This document shows, piece by piece, positions 52,543 to 62,915 of a stretch of 64,000 nucleotides of DNA (position 1 is its first letter; each line of letters opens with the position of its first letter). Source of the DNA: Micromonospora coriariae. Its GTDB lineage: Bacteria; Actinomycetota; Actinomycetes; Mycobacteriales; Micromonosporaceae. The notes beneath the pieces were generated by a model. It saw only the letters and a program-made list of their open reading frames with translations, searched no databases and was not told the origin of the DNA. The stretch is taken from positions 1,116,001-1,180,000 of the forward strand of contig NZ_LT607412.1 in NCBI RefSeq assembly GCF_900091455.1, given 5' to 3'. The position numbers were made by a program, and so were the translations under genes.

Positions 52543-55500
52543 ATGACGATGTTCCGCAGACTCCGCTCCACCTGGTTCGAGCGGAGCGCCCGCGACAGCA
52601 ACGGCGACGCCAACGGACGGGTGGCGTCCGTGCCGGCCGCACGTAGCGCCGAGGAGGCCGCCCCGGCGCCCAGCCTCGACCCGGCCGTCGTGCCGCACTG
52701 CTTCGGCCCGGTGCCGAACTTCGCGCACAGCCCCCGACCGGCACGCGATGCGCACGGGCGCGCGGTGCCGGGCACCGGGCTGCGCAAGTTCGTCGACGTG
52801 CTGCCCATTCCGGGTCAGCTGGGCCGCGGCGACCTCGGTGGATACCTGCCGGTGGCGGTGCCCGACACGATCAGCTATCCGGGCTGCGACTACTACGAGA
52901 TCGGCCTGCAGGAGTACGTCCAACGGCTGCACCGGGACCTGCCGGCCACCCGGCTGCGCGGCTACCGGCAGCTGAACCTGGGCACCGACGCGTCGGGCCA
53001 CAACACGGTGGCGCCACCGGAGCGGCCCTGGCACCTCGGGCCGATGATCATCGCCCGTCGGGGCCGGCCGGTCCGGGTGAAGTTCATCAACCAACTCCCC
53101 ACCGGCCGGGCCGGGGAGCTGTTCCTGCCGGTCGACGACACGATCGAGGGGGCCGGCAGTGGCCCGCTGGACGGCCCGGCGCCGTACCCGCAGAACCGGG
53201 CGGTGCTGCACCTGGCCGGAGCGCAGACCGGCTGGACGAGCGCCGGCAACCCGGGGCATTGGATCACCCCGGCCGGGGAGATCACCCCGTACCCGACCGG
53301 GACGGGCCTGACCCACGTGCCGGACATGCCGCCGCCCGGGGCCGGCGCCACCACGCTCTACTACCCGAACGAGCAGAGCGGCCGGCTGATGTGGTTCCAC
53401 GACAACACCCTCGGCCTGGCCCGGCTCACCGTCTACGGTGGGCAGCTCGCGCCGTACCTGCTCACCGACCCGGCCGAGGACCAGCTCATCGCGGACGGGG
53501 TGCTGCCGGCGGACCAGCTGCCGCTGGTGATCGAGGACAAGACCTTCGTGCCGGACGACACCCAACTGGCCGCCGAGGACCCGACCTGGGACCGGGAACG
53601 CTGGGGCGCCCGGGGCAGCCTCTGGCATCCCCACGTCTACCAGCCCCGGCAGAACCCGTACCGGTCCGGCGGGCGCAACCCGACCGGCCGGTGGGACTAC
53701 GGCCCCTGGTCGCGCAGCACCGCCCCGGACGGCACCCGTGGCGACGGCTGGCCCGCGGCGGACGGCTGGCCGGCTGCGGACGGCGTCGCGGGCGGACCGC
53801 CGCTGACCGGGCCCGGCCCGGTGCCGAACCCGCACCACGACCCGGTCGGCGCGCCGGACGAACCACCGCTGGGCCCCGGCACGCCCCACCCGTCCGCGGT
53901 GCCCGAGGTGTACGGCGACACCCCGCTGGTCAACGGCGTCGCCTACCCGTACCTGGAGGTGGGGCCGCGCGCGTACCGGTTCCGGATCCTCAACGCCTGC
54001 CTGGACCGCAGCCTCAACCTCCAGCTCTACCGGGCCTGCTCGGACTCCCCGATGTGGACGGACGACGGCGCGCTGGCCGACGCCGACGCCGGTGAGGTGC
54101 CGATGGTGCCCGCCGTGCGGGCCGCGGACCGGCCGGCGGACTGGCCGACCGACGGGCGTGACGGCGGGGTGCCGGACCCGCGCGCCGCCGGGCCGGCGTT
54201 CATCCAGATCGGCAACGAGGCCGGGCTGCTGCCGGCTCCGGTCGTGCTGCCGAACCGGCCGATCGGCTACCGCTACGACCGCCTCGACCCGACCGTGCTG
54301 AACGTCGACGGGCACACGCTGCTGCTCGCCCCAGGCGAGCGGGCCGACGTGCTCGTCGACTTCTCCGCCGTACCGCCGGGCAGCACGCTGATCCTGTACA
54401 ACGACGCCCCGGCACCGCTGCCCGGCTTCGATCCGCGCTACGACCAGCACACCGACGCGCCGGACCGGACCGCCGAGGGCGGCCCGCCCCCCACCGAGCC
54501 AGGGTACGGCCCGAACACCCGCACCCTGCTCCAGTTCCGGGTGACCGGCGCGCCGGCCCCGACGTACGACCTGGCGCGGCTGCGCCGCCGGCTGCCCCTC
54601 GCGTACGCGGCGAGCCAGCGCCCGCCGATCGTGCCGCAGCCGGCGTACGACCCGGCGTTCGGCACCCGGACCGCTCGGGAGACGACGGTGCCGGTGCACG
54701 CCACCACGGTCACCTTCACCCCGGCGGGCGCGACCGGGCCGGTCACCCTGCCGGTTGCGGTGAAGGCCGCGCAGCAGGTCTTCGAACCCGACCATGGCCG
54801 GCTGGCCGGCCGGCTCGGCGTGGGGCACCCGAACGCCGGCCCGCTCACTCCGGCGACCCTGCCGCTCGGTCCGACCGACCCCGTCACCGAGGTGCTCTTC
54901 GCCGCCGATCCGGCCGTGCCGCTCGGGGCACCGACCGACGGGACCCAACTCTGGCGGATCAGCGGCAACGTGCGGCAGACCGAGCCGCTGCGCTTCGGCG
55001 GCTGCGACGTGCAGCTGATCAACCGGGTCGGCTGGGACGGCACGCTCCGGCCTCCGCACGGCAACGAGCTGGGCTGGAAGGAGATCGTCCGGGTCAACCC
55101 CCGGGAGGACGTGGTGGTGGCGCTCCGCCCGGTCGCACCGGCGCTGCCCTTCAAGCTGGGCGACAGCGTCCGACTGCTCGACCCGGGCCGCCGGGCCGGC
55201 ACGCGGACCGGCTCGACCCCGGTCAGCCCGGCCGACGGGCGTCCCGCCCTGGTGGTGAACCAACTGGTCAACCTGGGCTGGGAGTACCGCTGGCACAGCC
55301 AGCTCGCCGGCCACCGCGATCTCGGGATGAACCGGCCGTTGGTGCTGCGGGTGGCGCCGAAGGCACCGACCGGGCTGACCGCCACACCGGTGCCGGGCTC
55401 GGCCACCGCGCTACCGGCGATCGCGCTGGCCTGGACCGGCAACGGCGGTCGCCCGCCGGCCACCAGCCACCTGCTGCAACGGGCCACCGACGCGACCTTC

Positions 55501-56229
55501 GGCGGCGAGGTCACCACCATCACCGTCGCGGCCACCGCCACCCGCTACACCGACGCGACGGTCACCCCCGGGGTCACCTACCACTACCGGATCCGGGCGG
55601 AGAACGCCGTCAGCTACTCGTCCTGGTCGAACAGCGTGCCCGCCTCGGTGCACCTGACCGCGCCGAGCGGGCTGGCCGCGGCGATCCCGCCGGCCGCGCC
55701 GCTGCGGGTGGCGCTGCGCTGGACGAACCGCTCCTTCGCCACAGGCATCGACGTGCAGAGGGCCACCAACCCGACCTTCACCAGCGGCCCGGGCACCACC
55801 GCGATCGGGGTCGGTGACAACCACCTGGACGTCACGGTCGCCCCGGACACCACGTACTACTACCGGGTGCGCACCACGTACCTGGGTGCCGCGTCGGCCT
55901 GGTCCACGGTGGCCGCGGCGAGCACCCCGCCCGCACCTGTCACGCCGAGCGGAGTCGGTGTCACCGCCAGCGCGCCGGGGCCGGACACCGCGACGGTGGT
56001 GCTGGCCTGGTCGGCGAGCACGCCGGCCGGCCCGGGGGCCGGGTTCATCGTGCAGCGGGCGCTGGACCCGGCCTTTGGCCGGGAGGTGGCCACCTTCACG
56101 GTGACGGGTCGCGGCTTCACCAACACCGGGCTGGCCCGAGGTGTGACGTACCACTACCGGGTCCGGTCGTTCAACGTCGTGGGCAGCTCGCCGTACACCG
56201 ATCCGGTCCCGGTCACCACCCCGCCGTGA
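52543..56229 (+). CDS. Degenerate multicopper-oxidase-like protein with three FN3 domains
   Basis: 1228 residues. The first 930 or so align by motif with multicopper oxidases of the CotA/phenoxazinone-synthase branch (NRAVLHLAG, GHWITPAGE, NEQSGRLMWFHDNTLGLARLTVYGG, VQLINRVGWDGTLRPPHGNELGWKEIVRVNPREDVVVALRP). The copper motifs are gone: HLHG is HLAG (A225), WYHDH is WFHDN (N288), HPxHxH is EPLRFG (814-819), and WHCHILEH is WHSQLAGH (S919 for the type 1 Cys). Three FN3-like modules follow (about 935-1228). No signal peptide is visible. ATG 52543 follows GGGGAGAG. Role unknown; possibly a binding scaffold. Confidence 0.85.
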   Translation: MTMFRRLRSTWFERSARDSNGDANGRVASVPAARSAEEAAPAPSLDPAVVPHCFGPVPNFAHSPRPARDAHGRAVPGTGLRKFVDVLPIPGQLGRGDLGGYLPVAVPDTISYPGCDYYEIGLQEYVQRLHRDLPATRLRGYRQLNLGTDASGHNTVAPPERPWHLGPMIIARRGRPVRVKFINQLPTGRAGELFLPVDDTIEGAGSGPLDGPAPYPQNRAVLHLAGAQTGWTSAGNPGHWITPAGEITPYPTGTGLTHVPDMPPPGAGATTLYYPNEQSGRLMWFHDNTLGLARLTVYGGQLAPYLLTDPAEDQLIADGVLPADQLPLVIEDKTFVPDDTQLAAEDPTWDRERWGARGSLWHPHVYQPRQNPYRSGGRNPTGRWDYGPWSRSTAPDGTRGDGWPAADGWPAADGVAGGPPLTGPGPVPNPHHDPVGAPDEPPLGPGTPHPSAVPEVYGDTPLVNGVAYPYLEVGPRAYRFRILNACLDRSLNLQLYRACSDSPMWTDDGALADADAGEVPMVPAVRAADRPADWPTDGRDGGVPDPRAAGPAFIQIGNEAGLLPAPVVLPNRPIGYRYDRLDPTVLNVDGHTLLLAPGERADVLVDFSAVPPGSTLILYNDAPAPLPGFDPRYDQHTDAPDRTAEGGPPPTEPGYGPNTRTLLQFRVTGAPAPTYDLARLRRRLPLAYAASQRPPIVPQPAYDPAFGTRTARETTVPVHATTVTFTPAGATGPVTLPVAVKAAQQVFEPDHGRLAGRLGVGHPNAGPLTPATLPLGPTDPVTEVLFAADPAVPLGAPTDGTQLWRISGNVRQTEPLRFGGCDVQLINRVGWDGTLRPPHGNELGWKEIVRVNPREDVVVALRPVAPALPFKLGDSVRLLDPGRRAGTRTGSTPVSPADGRPALVVNQLVNLGWEYRWHSQLAGHRDLGMNRPLVLRVAPKAPTGLTATPVPGSATALPAIALAWTGNGGRPPATSHLLQRATDATFGGEVTTITVAATATRYTDATVTPGVTYHYRIRAENAVSYSSWSNSVPASVHLTAPSGLAAAIPPAAPLRVALRWTNRSFATGIDVQRATNPTFTSGPGTTAIGVGDNHLDVTVAPDTTYYYRVRTTYLGAASAWSTVAAASTPPAPVTPSGVGVTASAPGPDTATVVLAWSASTPAGPGAGFIVQRALDPAFGREVATFTVTGRGFTNTGLARGVTYHYRVRSFNVVGSSPYTDPVPVTTPP

Positions 56230-56271
56230 CCTGGGGCCACACGTGCCGCCGGGTCAGCGGGGTGTACGGGC

Positions 56272-57057
56272 TCAGCGGGTGGGTGCGCGCAGCGGGGTGC
56301 CGACCGCGCGCAGCTCGGCCAGCGCCGAGGCCACGCCGTGCAGCAGGTCGGTCGCCTCGGTGAGCCGCGCGGCGGCCGGGTGGGCGGTCTCCGGTCGGGC
56401 GTCCTCGGCCAGGTAACCGGCGGCGGCGACGACCAGCCGCTCGTAGGCCGCGACCCCGCTCTCCAACTGGGCGGTCAACGCGCCGTGCGCCTCGGCCAGC
56501 GGTGCCCGGGCGTCGGCCGGGGCCAACCGCAGCGCCCGTTCGACGCTCGCCACCCGGGCGGCCAGGTCACGCAGCGACCGGTCGGCGGCGGCGGCCTCCA
56601 GCACCGCCGGCTCGGCCAGCCCGGTGAGCCGGGTGGCCATTCCAGCCAGGGTGAGGGCTGCCCGGTCGAGGCGGGCCCACTGCTGCCCGGCACTGGTGCC
56701 GCGCAGCGCGACCCGGCTGCGGACCCGGCGTACCTCGGCCAGCACTCCCGAACCGACCGGCAGCCGCTCGACCGCGGCGACCAGCCGGGCCCGCGAACGG
56801 GCCGCGGCCTCGGCCGGGTCCAACGCGGGGGGCGCCGGCCGGGCGGCCAACGCACGCAGGTCGACCCAGCGCCAGGCGGCCAGCGCCAGCGCACCGCCCG
56901 CGGCGCCGGCCCAGGCCGCGTCGGGCAGACCGAGACCGGCGTACGGGGTCAGCACGGCCGCAGCGCCGCCGAGCCCACCGGCCAGCACGCTCCACCGCCG
57001 GGCGGACCGGCGCAGCCGGCCCAGCTGACGGAAGTACCGCGTCCGCTCGTCTGCCAC
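56272..57057 (-). CDS. pspM: Phage-shock/envelope stress protein PspM
   Basis: 261 residues. The N-terminus is basic and leads to two close membrane spans (about 22-62: WSVLAGGLGGAAAVLTPYAGLGLPDAAWAGAAGGALALAAWRW), then a long helical cytoplasmic part (AARSRARLVAAVERLPVGSGVLAEVRRVRSRVALRGTSAGQQW...). By position and make-up it matches the actinobacterial PspM (Rv2743c type), which anchors the PspA/ClgR response. It starts 24 bases after pspA and is last in the operon. Confidence 0.82.
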   Translation of the reverse strand: MADERTRYFRQLGRLRRSARRWSVLAGGLGGAAAVLTPYAGLGLPDAAWAGAAGGALALAAWRWVDLRALAARPAPPALDPAEAAARSRARLVAAVERLPVGSGVLAEVRRVRSRVALRGTSAGQQWARLDRAALTLAGMATRLTGLAEPAVLEAAAADRSLRDLAARVASVERALRLAPADARAPLAEAHGALTAQLESGVAAYERLVVAAAGYLAEDARPETAHPAAARLTEATDLLHGVASALAELRAVGTPLRAPTR

Positions 57058-57080
57058 TCTGACCTCCTCGGACCGGTCGT

Positions 57081-57962
57081 TCAGCCGGCGGCGGTCGGGT
57101 CGCCGGTGCCCCGTTCACGGGCCATGCTGGCCCGGAGCTCGTCCAGCCGGGCAGCGGCGGCCGGGTCGCTGGCCGGACCTGCCGCGCCGGTCGTCTCGCC
57201 CTGCGGCACGGCCGGCCGCTGCGCCGCGCCGCCGAGCTGTTCCCCGGCCATGCTGGATCGGATCTGCTCCAGCCGCGCCGAGCCGGCCGAGTCGATGGTC
57301 GCCTTCTGGATCTCCAACATCCGGCCCTCGACCGAGTTGCCGGCCAGCTCCGCGCGGCCCATCGCGTTGGCGTACCGCCGCTCGATGCGGTCGCGGACCT
57401 CGTCCAGGGACGGGGTGGTGCCGGGTGCGGTCAGCGACGACATCGACTCCAGCGAGCGGGCCACCGTCTCCTGCATCTTGGCCTGCTCCAGCTGGCTGAG
57501 CAGCTTGGTGCGCTCGGCGAGCTTCTGCTGAAGGATCATCGAGTTGTTCTCCACCGCACGGCGGGCCTGCGCGGCGGCGCCCAGCGCCTGGTCGTGCAGG
57601 GTCTTCAGGTCCTCGGTGGCCTGCTCGGCGGAGACCAGCTGGGTGGCCAGGGTCTGCGCGGACTGCTCGAACCGCCCGGCCTCGGCCTCGTCACCCTTGG
57701 CCCGTGCCTGGTCGGCGAGCACCAGGGCCTGGCGGGCGTTGCCCTGCAACCGCTCGACCTCGGACATCTGCCGGGACAGCTTCATCTCCAGCTGACGCTG
57801 GTTGCCGATCACCGCGGCAGCCTGCTGAACCAGCGCCTGGTGCTGGCGCTGGGCATCCTCGATGGCCTGCTGGATCTGCACCTTGGGATCGGCGTGCTCG
57901 TCGATCTTGGCACCGAAGAGCGCCATCAGGTAGTTCCAGCCCTTGACGAACGGGTTCGCCAT
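57081..57962 (-). CDS. pspA: Phage shock protein PspA
   Basis: 293 residues. PspA/IM30 family: [57 protein letters not shown], then a long coiled coil to about 215 and a Pro/Ala-rich tail (about 235-293) longer than in E. coli PspA. It supports the membrane under envelope stress and, in actinobacteria, binds ClgR. ATG 57962. pspM follows after 24 bases; clgR lies upstream behind a 200-base gap where the pspA promoter should be. Confidence 0.92.
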   Translation of the reverse strand: MANPFVKGWNYLMALFGAKIDEHADPKVQIQQAIEDAQRQHQALVQQAAAVIGNQRQLEMKLSRQMSEVERLQGNARQALVLADQARAKGDEAEAGRFEQSAQTLATQLVSAEQATEDLKTLHDQALGAAAQARRAVENNSMILQQKLAERTKLLSQLEQAKMQETVARSLESMSSLTAPGTTPSLDEVRDRIERRYANAMGRAELAGNSVEGRMLEIQKATIDSAGSARLEQIRSSMAGEQLGGAAQRPAVPQGETTGAAGPASDPAAAARLDELRASMARERGTGDPTAAG

Positions 57963-58162
57963 CTCCGCCGTATCCCCTCAGTAGCGTCGCTCCACCGTGG
58001 CCCGGCCGGATCGACCGGCCGACCACGACCCGGCCGGTCTCCATCGTCCCAGCCGGACGCCAACGAGGCATCCGTACCGGGCGGTCGACGGCACCGGCGG
58101 CTCCTGCCGGCCACCCTACGCGGCCGGGGCCAACTCGCCCATGGTCAACCGGAAGGACGGGC

Positions 58163-58621
58163 TCAGGCGGCGCAGACCACGTCCCGGTCGCGCTCGGTGG
58201 GGCGGACCCGGGTGCTGCGCAGCGTGGCCTTGAGCGGCGATTCCTGGCGGACCGAGACGGCCACCTTGCCGTCGGAGGTGACCTGGCGAACGCCCCGGTT
58301 GGTGTTCCTGCGAACCGCGGGGGCGGCGCCGACGGGCACGGCCTCGGCCGACTCGTCCTGCATCGGGACCAGCACCCCGGGCATCTGCTCGGCCAGCGCC
58401 ACTGTGTCGCTGACCTCGCGCAGCAGCTCGGACAGGCGGGCGCCGAGCGCGTCGCAGATGGCGGCGAGCAGCTCGCTGGACGGTTCCTTGTGCCCGCGCT
58501 CGATCTCGGAGAGGTAACCAAGGCTGACGTTGGCGGCGGTGGACACCTCGCGCAGGGTGCGCTGCTGCCCCTGCCGGCGCGCCCGCAGTGCGTCACCGAT
58601 CACCCGGCGTAGCAGGACCAT
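58163..58621 (-). CDS. clgR: Transcriptional regulator ClgR
   Basis: 152 residues. HTH_3/XRE DNA-binding domain near 10-70 ([55 protein letters not shown]), a short linker and C-terminus DRDVVCAA. ClgR controls clp proteases and, in mycobacteria, pspA. It ends in two alanines, a feature known to mark ClgR for ClpP turnover in Streptomyces. ATG 58621 has a GGGGAGG site; an ORF extending to 58777 is not needed. The order clgR-pspA-pspM matches mycobacteria. Confidence 0.9.
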   Translation of the reverse strand: MVLLRRVIGDALRARRQGQQRTLREVSTAANVSLGYLSEIERGHKEPSSELLAAICDALGARLSELLREVSDTVALAEQMPGVLVPMQDESAEAVPVGAAPAVRRNTNRGVRQVTSDGKVAVSVRQESPLKATLRSTRVRPTERDRDVVCAA

Positions 58622-58773
58622 CGCACCTCCCCCTGAGGGATACCTCTCGCTCGGCGCTCCGCAGTCGGTCGCGGCGGACCGCGCCGGCCCCGAGCGCCGA
58701 AGCCTTCCCGCAACCGTACCCGGTGTGGGCCCGGGCGACATCCCGCCCCGCCCGTCGGTTCGTCCGGGGCGGC

Positions 58774-59373
58774 TCACCGTCGCCCGGCCCCGGCCGTACC
58801 CGTCCCGGCGGCGCTGCCGGTCCCCGCCGCCTCCGCGGCGTCCGCGTCGGCGGCGTCGGCGGCGTGGATCCGCTCGGCGAGCAGCCGCAACGCCTCGGTC
58901 ACCGCCGCCGAGCGGACGTGGTCCCGGCCGCCGTCCAGGTCGAGCTGGCGCACCTCACCACCGTCCGGGCCGGCGACCGCGACGTAGACCAGGCCGACCG
59001 GCTTGCCGTCCTGCGGCTCGGGACCGGCGACCCCGGTGGTGGCGAGCCCCCAGTCCGCGCCGCAGCGCTGCCGGCCACCCTCGGCGAGCGCCGCCGCCAC
59101 GTCCGGGTCGACCGGCCCCCGCTCGGCCAGCAGCTCGGCCGGTACGCCCGCCAGCTCGGACTTCAACTCGGTGGCGTAGACCACCAGCCCGCCCTGGTAG
59201 ACGCCGCTGACCCCGGCGATCTCCACGATCGAGGCGGCGAGCAGCCCACCGGTGAGTGACTCGACAGTGGCCAGCGTCTCGTGCCTCAGCGACAGGCTGT
59301 GCACCACGCCCGCGGCCGGACTACCGACCTCCGGGCTGCCCACCGGACGCTCCCGACCCTCATCCTGCTCCAT
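58774..59373 (-). CDS. cinA: CinA-family nicotinamide-nucleotide amidohydrolase
   Basis: 199 residues, the CinA C-terminal domain alone: [49 protein letters not shown], then [25 protein letters not shown]. It deamidates nicotinamide mononucleotide in the pyridine nucleotide cycle. A charged N-terminal tail of about 25 residues and an Ala/Gly-rich end are additions. ATG 59373 follows GGAAGGA; GTG 59391 is an alternative. It follows pgsA, separated by the repeat and G-rich tract. Confidence 0.88.
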   Translation of the reverse strand: MEQDEGRERPVGSPEVGSPAAGVVHSLSLRHETLATVESLTGGLLAASIVEIAGVSGVYQGGLVVYATELKSELAGVPAELLAERGPVDPDVAAALAEGGRQRCGADWGLATTGVAGPEPQDGKPVGLVYVAVAGPDGGEVRQLDLDGGRDHVRSAAVTEALRLLAERIHAADAADADAAEAAGTGSAAGTGTAGAGRR

Positions 59374-59423
59374 ACACCCGTCCTTCCCCACCCATCCCCA
59401 CCCAACCCTCCCCGACCAGTCCC

Positions 59424-59484
59424 GTCGATCATGAAGTTATCGCCCCGACACGCCACGCCGGACGGCAACAACTTCATGATCGAC
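59424..59484. repeat. 61-bp palindromic repeat (GTCGATCATGAAGTT type)
   Basis: Perfectly complementary 15-base arms, GTCGATCATGAAGTT (59424-59438) and its complement (59470-59484), enclose a GC-rich centre. It shares the GTCGAT ends and overall size with the copies at 5040 and 17471 but has a different inner arm. It lies between pgsA and cinA, both on the minus strand. Confidence 0.75.
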
Positions 59485-59572
59485 CAGGCCGCGGGCGGGG
59501 CCGGGGGGCGGGGACGGGGTGGGGGTGGGGGGTGGGGGGTGGGGGGTGGGGGGTGGGGTGGGGTGGGGTGGG
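59485..59572 (+). repeat. G-rich tract between pgsA and cinA
   Basis: Mostly GGGGTGG and GGGGGTGG repeats with quadruplex potential, running from the palindromic repeat to the pgsA stop. A C-rich stretch (59376-59423) flanks the other side of the repeat. The same arrangement occurs at 5040-5160. Confidence 0.65.
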
Positions 59573-60244
59573 TCAGTGGGGGCGGCGGAGGCGGAGGGCC
59601 TGGGCTATGTAGTCGAAACCGGTGGCGACGGTGACCAGGACGGCGGCGCCCATGATCCAAGGACCCACGGAGGCGAGGGCGGCCGGCATCGGCCAGAGGT
59701 ACCAGGCGATGGCCAGGATCTGGAGCGCAGTTTTGATCTTGCCGCCTCGGCTGGCCGCGATCACGCCGTGCCGAATCACCCAGAACCGCATCCCGGTGAT
59801 CCCCAGCTCACGGACGAGGATCAGCGCGGTCACCCACCAGGGCAGCCGGTCGTACCAGGAGAGCAGCACCAGTGCGGCGCCGGTGAGCGCCTTGTCCGCG
59901 ATCGGGTCCGCCACCTTGCCGACCGAGGTGACCAGCCCGAACCGGCGGGCGATCCAGCCGTCCACCAGGTCGGTCGCGGAGGCGACCGCGAAGATCAGGC
60001 AGGCCGCCATCCGCCAGCCGGCGTGGGTCATCCCGGACACGATCACCGAGGCGGCGAAGACCGGCACCAGCACCAGCCGCAACGCGGTCAGCGCGTTGGC
60101 GGCGTTGAGCACCGGCACCCCGGGAACCACCCGGGGTGGCGTCGACTCCGTCGCCCCGGTCACCGCCGCACCCCGCTCGGGTCGCCGTGGCGTTCCCGGT
60201 ACCGCACCACGTGGCTCCCCCGCTCCGCTCGGGCCCGCCGTCAC
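59573..60244 (-). CDS. pgsA: CDP-diacylglycerol-glycerol-3-phosphate 3-phosphatidyltransferase
   Basis: 223 residues. CDP-alcohol phosphotransferase motif [23 protein letters not shown] fits D-G-x2-A-R-x8-G-x3-D-x3-D. Several membrane spans follow ([33 protein letters not shown]). It makes phosphatidylglycerol phosphate at the membrane, a route to PG and cardiolipin. Start GTG 60244 overlaps the rimO stop by 4 bases; GTG 60163 is possible and would lose a Pro-rich head. Other CDP-alcohol transferases cannot be excluded by motif alone. Confidence 0.88.
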   Translation of the reverse strand: MTAGPSGAGEPRGAVPGTPRRPERGAAVTGATESTPPRVVPGVPVLNAANALTALRLVLVPVFAASVIVSGMTHAGWRMAACLIFAVASATDLVDGWIARRFGLVTSVGKVADPIADKALTGAALVLLSWYDRLPWWVTALILVRELGITGMRFWVIRHGVIAASRGGKIKTALQILAIAWYLWPMPAALASVGPWIMGAAVLVTVATGFDYIAQALRLRRPH

Positions 60245-61776
60245 CGTGCCGCGCCGGGCGCCGCCGAGATCATCTCATCCGGCACGGCGAGCAGGTCCAC
60301 CCCTTCAGTGCCGGTCACCGTTGCGCGTACCAGGTCACCCGGGCGCAGCGCGGAGAGGTCGACCCCACCCTCGGCCGGGGCGACCAGGGTGGTGGAGCCG
60401 TCCACCTCCGGCGCCTGGTGCGCCGCCCGGCCCTCCACCACGCCGTCCTCGATCGTGTCGACAAGCACCTCGACGCATCTGCCGAGGCGGTCCTCGGCCC
60501 GCTGCGAGCAGAGCTCGTCGGCGAGCGCGCTGAGCCGGTCGTACCGTCGCTTGATCGTGGCGGCGGAGACCTTGCCGGGCAGGCCGGCGGCCTCGGTGCC
60601 GTCCTCGTCGCTGTAGTCGAACATGCCGATCGCGTCGAGCCGGGCCTCGGTCAGGAACCGCACCAGCTCGTCGACGTCGGCGCGCGTCTCGCCGGGGAAC
60701 CCGACGATGAAGTTGCTCCGGGCACCCGCGTCCGGGGCCAGGGCACGGGCGCTCGCCAGCAGCTCCAGGAACCGGTCGGTGGAGCCGAAACGCCGCATGC
60801 GGCGCAGCACCGGCTCGCTGGAGTGCTGGAACGACAGGTCGAAGTACGGGGCCACGCCCGGGGTGTTGGCGATCGCCTCGACCAGCCCGGGCCGGGTCTC
60901 GGCCGGCTGGAGGTAGCTCGCCCGCACCCGGACGATGCCGGTCACGGCGGCGAGCTGCGGCAGCAGCTTCTCCAGGGCGCGCGGGTCGCCCAGGTCCTTG
61001 CCGTACGAGGTGGAGTTCTCGCTGACCAGCACCAGCTCCCGGACGCCGGACTTGGCCAGCCACTCCGCCTCGGCGAGCAGCTCGTCCGGAGTACGCGAGA
61101 CGAACGCCCCACGGAAGGCCGGGATGGCGCAGAACGCGCAGCGGCGGTCGCAGCCGCTGGCCAGCTTCAGCGAGGCGACCGGGCCGGTGTCCAGCCGGCG
61201 GCGCAGCACCTGACGCAGGTGCGCCGGGGTGTGCTCGTCGGTGTCGACGGCCGTACGGGTCGGAGTGCCGTGACCGGGCAGCGACACCGCGGCGTCGCGC
61301 CGCTTCACCGGGGTGAGCGGCAGCAGCTCCCGCCGGTCCCGGGGGGTGTGCGCGGTGACCTGCTCACCGGCGACGACAGCGCTCAGCCGGGCGGCGATGT
61401 CCGGGTAGTCGTCGAAGCTCAGCACCGCCTGCGCCTCGGGCAGGCTGTCGGCCAGCTCCCGGCCGTACCGCTCGGCCATGCAGCCGGCGGCGACCACCTT
61501 GGCGCCGGTCTCGGCGGCCGCGAGCAGGGTCTGGATGGAGTCCTGCTTGGCCTTCTCCACGAAGCCGCACGTGTTCACGACCACCACGTCGGCGCCCTCA
61601 CCGTCCGTGGTCACCTGCCAGCCGTCGGCGTGCAGCCGGGCGGCCAACTCCTCCGAGTCGACCTCGTTGCGGGCACAGCCCAGGGTGAGCAGGGCGACGC
61701 GACGGCCCTCGGCGGCGGACGGCAGCTCCAGCGGCGTCGGACGCGCCGAGCTGGAAGGGGAGGTGGCAGACACCAT
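60241..61776 (-). CDS. rimO: Ribosomal protein S12 methylthiotransferase RimO
   Basis: 511 residues. MiaB-family radical SAM enzyme modifying Asp of ribosomal protein S12. UPF0004 cysteines C34 ([10 protein letters not shown], the RimO-type motif), C70 ([14 protein letters not shown]) and C99; radical SAM C209, C213, C216 (CDRRCAFC); C-terminal TRAM domain with [23 protein letters not shown] after the first cysteine separates it from MiaB. ATG 61776 was chosen because the catalytic part follows; no good ribosome site is visible. It overlaps pgsA by 4 bases. Confidence 0.93.
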   Translation of the reverse strand: MVSATSPSSSARPTPLELPSAAEGRRVALLTLGCARNEVDSEELAARLHADGWQVTTDGEGADVVVVNTCGFVEKAKQDSIQTLLAAAETGAKVVAAGCMAERYGRELADSLPEAQAVLSFDDYPDIAARLSAVVAGEQVTAHTPRDRRELLPLTPVKRRDAAVSLPGHGTPTRTAVDTDEHTPAHLRQVLRRRLDTGPVASLKLASGCDRRCAFCAIPAFRGAFVSRTPDELLAEAEWLAKSGVRELVLVSENSTSYGKDLGDPRALEKLLPQLAAVTGIVRVRASYLQPAETRPGLVEAIANTPGVAPYFDLSFQHSSEPVLRRMRRFGSTDRFLELLASARALAPDAGARSNFIVGFPGETRADVDELVRFLTEARLDAIGMFDYSDEDGTEAAGLPGKVSAATIKRRYDRLSALADELCSQRAEDRLGRCVEVLVDTIEDGVVEGRAAHQAPEVDGSTTLVAPAEGGVDLSALRPGDLVRATVTGTEGVDLLAVPDEMISAAPGAAR

Positions 61777-61853
61777 CCGAGGGTACCGGGCCGGCCGGGG
61801 AAGCCCACGCAGGCGGGCGCGCCCTGGCCTGGGAGACCATTCGCCGCCCCCGG

Positions 61854-62786
61854 TCAGCGCGTCGCGGCTCCCACCCGGGTCAGCCGGTCGAGCAGGAAGA
61901 CCTCGGTCCCGGCCAGACCCGTGCAGCAGAAGACGGAGACCTGGTCCGCGGTGGTCCGGCCGGGGACCGCGCCGGCCAGGATGCCCCCCAGGTCGCGCAG
62001 CCGCCCGGCGTACGGGGGCGTGGCGGCGAGCATCGGCGGCCGGTAGTCCGCCGCCTGGGCCGGCGAGTCGGTGACCAGCAGGTCGGCGACGTCCAGCAGG
62101 TCGGCACCGAACTCGCTGCGATCGCGCTGCTTGAAGCCGACCGCGTTGACGTGCGTGCCGGGGCTCAGGTCGGCGGCGCGGAACACCGGGGTCGGGCTGG
62201 TGGTGGCGAGCACCACCATGTCCCGTCCGGTCACCGCCGAGCCGGCGTCGGCCACCGCGCGGGCCGGCACACCCAACTCGGCGCGGACCCGGGCGGCGAA
62301 GGCGTCCCGCCGGGCGGCGGAGCGGCTGTGCACCACCACCTCGCGCAGTGGGCGGACCGCGGCGGCGGCCCAGACCTGCGTCCACGCCTGCCGACCGGAG
62401 CCGATCACACCGAGGGTGGCCGCGTCCGGTCGGGCCAGCGCGTCGACCGCCACGCCACCCAACCCTCCGGTACGCCGGGAGCCCAGCTCCTCGCCGACCG
62501 CGACCGCCCGGACCGCGCCGGTGTGGGCGTCGTGCAGCACCACCAGCTGCTCGCCCTGCGGATGGCCGAAGGTGTCGTACGAGCGGAAGCCGTACCACTC
62601 GCCGACCAGGTGCCCGGCGGTGAGCACCATCCGCCCACCGCTCAGCGGGGCGGTGGCCCGGGGCGGGGCGACCAGCCGCCCGTCGTACGCGGCCAGCAGG
62701 GCGGCGCGCATGGCGTCGACCGTGGTGGCGGCGTCCAGCACGGCGGCGACCTCGGGGTCGGCGTAGAGCAGGGTCATGACCGCCAT
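61854..62786 (-). CDS. Ornithine cyclodeaminase/mu-crystallin family protein
   Basis: 310 residues. NAD(P)-binding Rossmann core ([41 protein letters not shown]) and family segments [66 protein letters not shown] and the end [18 protein letters not shown]. The family includes ornithine cyclodeaminase, alanine dehydrogenases and ketimine reductases; the true substrate is not decidable. ATG 62786 or 62777 may be the start. A TTGACC (62817-62812) element lies upstream. Confidence 0.85.
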   Translation of the reverse strand: MAVMTLLYADPEVAAVLDAATTVDAMRAALLAAYDGRLVAPPRATAPLSGGRMVLTAGHLVGEWYGFRSYDTFGHPQGEQLVVLHDAHTGAVRAVAVGEELGSRRTGGLGGVAVDALARPDAATLGVIGSGRQAWTQVWAAAAVRPLREVVVHSRSAARRDAFAARVRAELGVPARAVADAGSAVTGRDMVVLATTSPTPVFRAADLSPGTHVNAVGFKQRDRSEFGADLLDVADLLVTDSPAQAADYRPPMLAATPPYAGRLRDLGGILAGAVPGRTTADQVSVFCCTGLAGTEVFLLDRLTRVGAATR

Positions 62787-62915
62787 ACTGCAAGTTGAAG
62801 TGAGGTGCAGGTCAACGCGAGGTGGCGGGGGTCACCGAGCCGTCGACGGACCGCACCCCCACCGACCGGGGCGGGTGTTAGCGTCGGTGCCGGTGGCCCG
62901 GTCGTCCTGGCCGCC

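Noticed and set aside
52462..55314. Minus-strand frame of 950 codons opposite the MCO-like gene
   Set aside because: Gly/Val/Arg-rich without motifs; the plus frame contains clear multicopper-oxidase and FN3 features.
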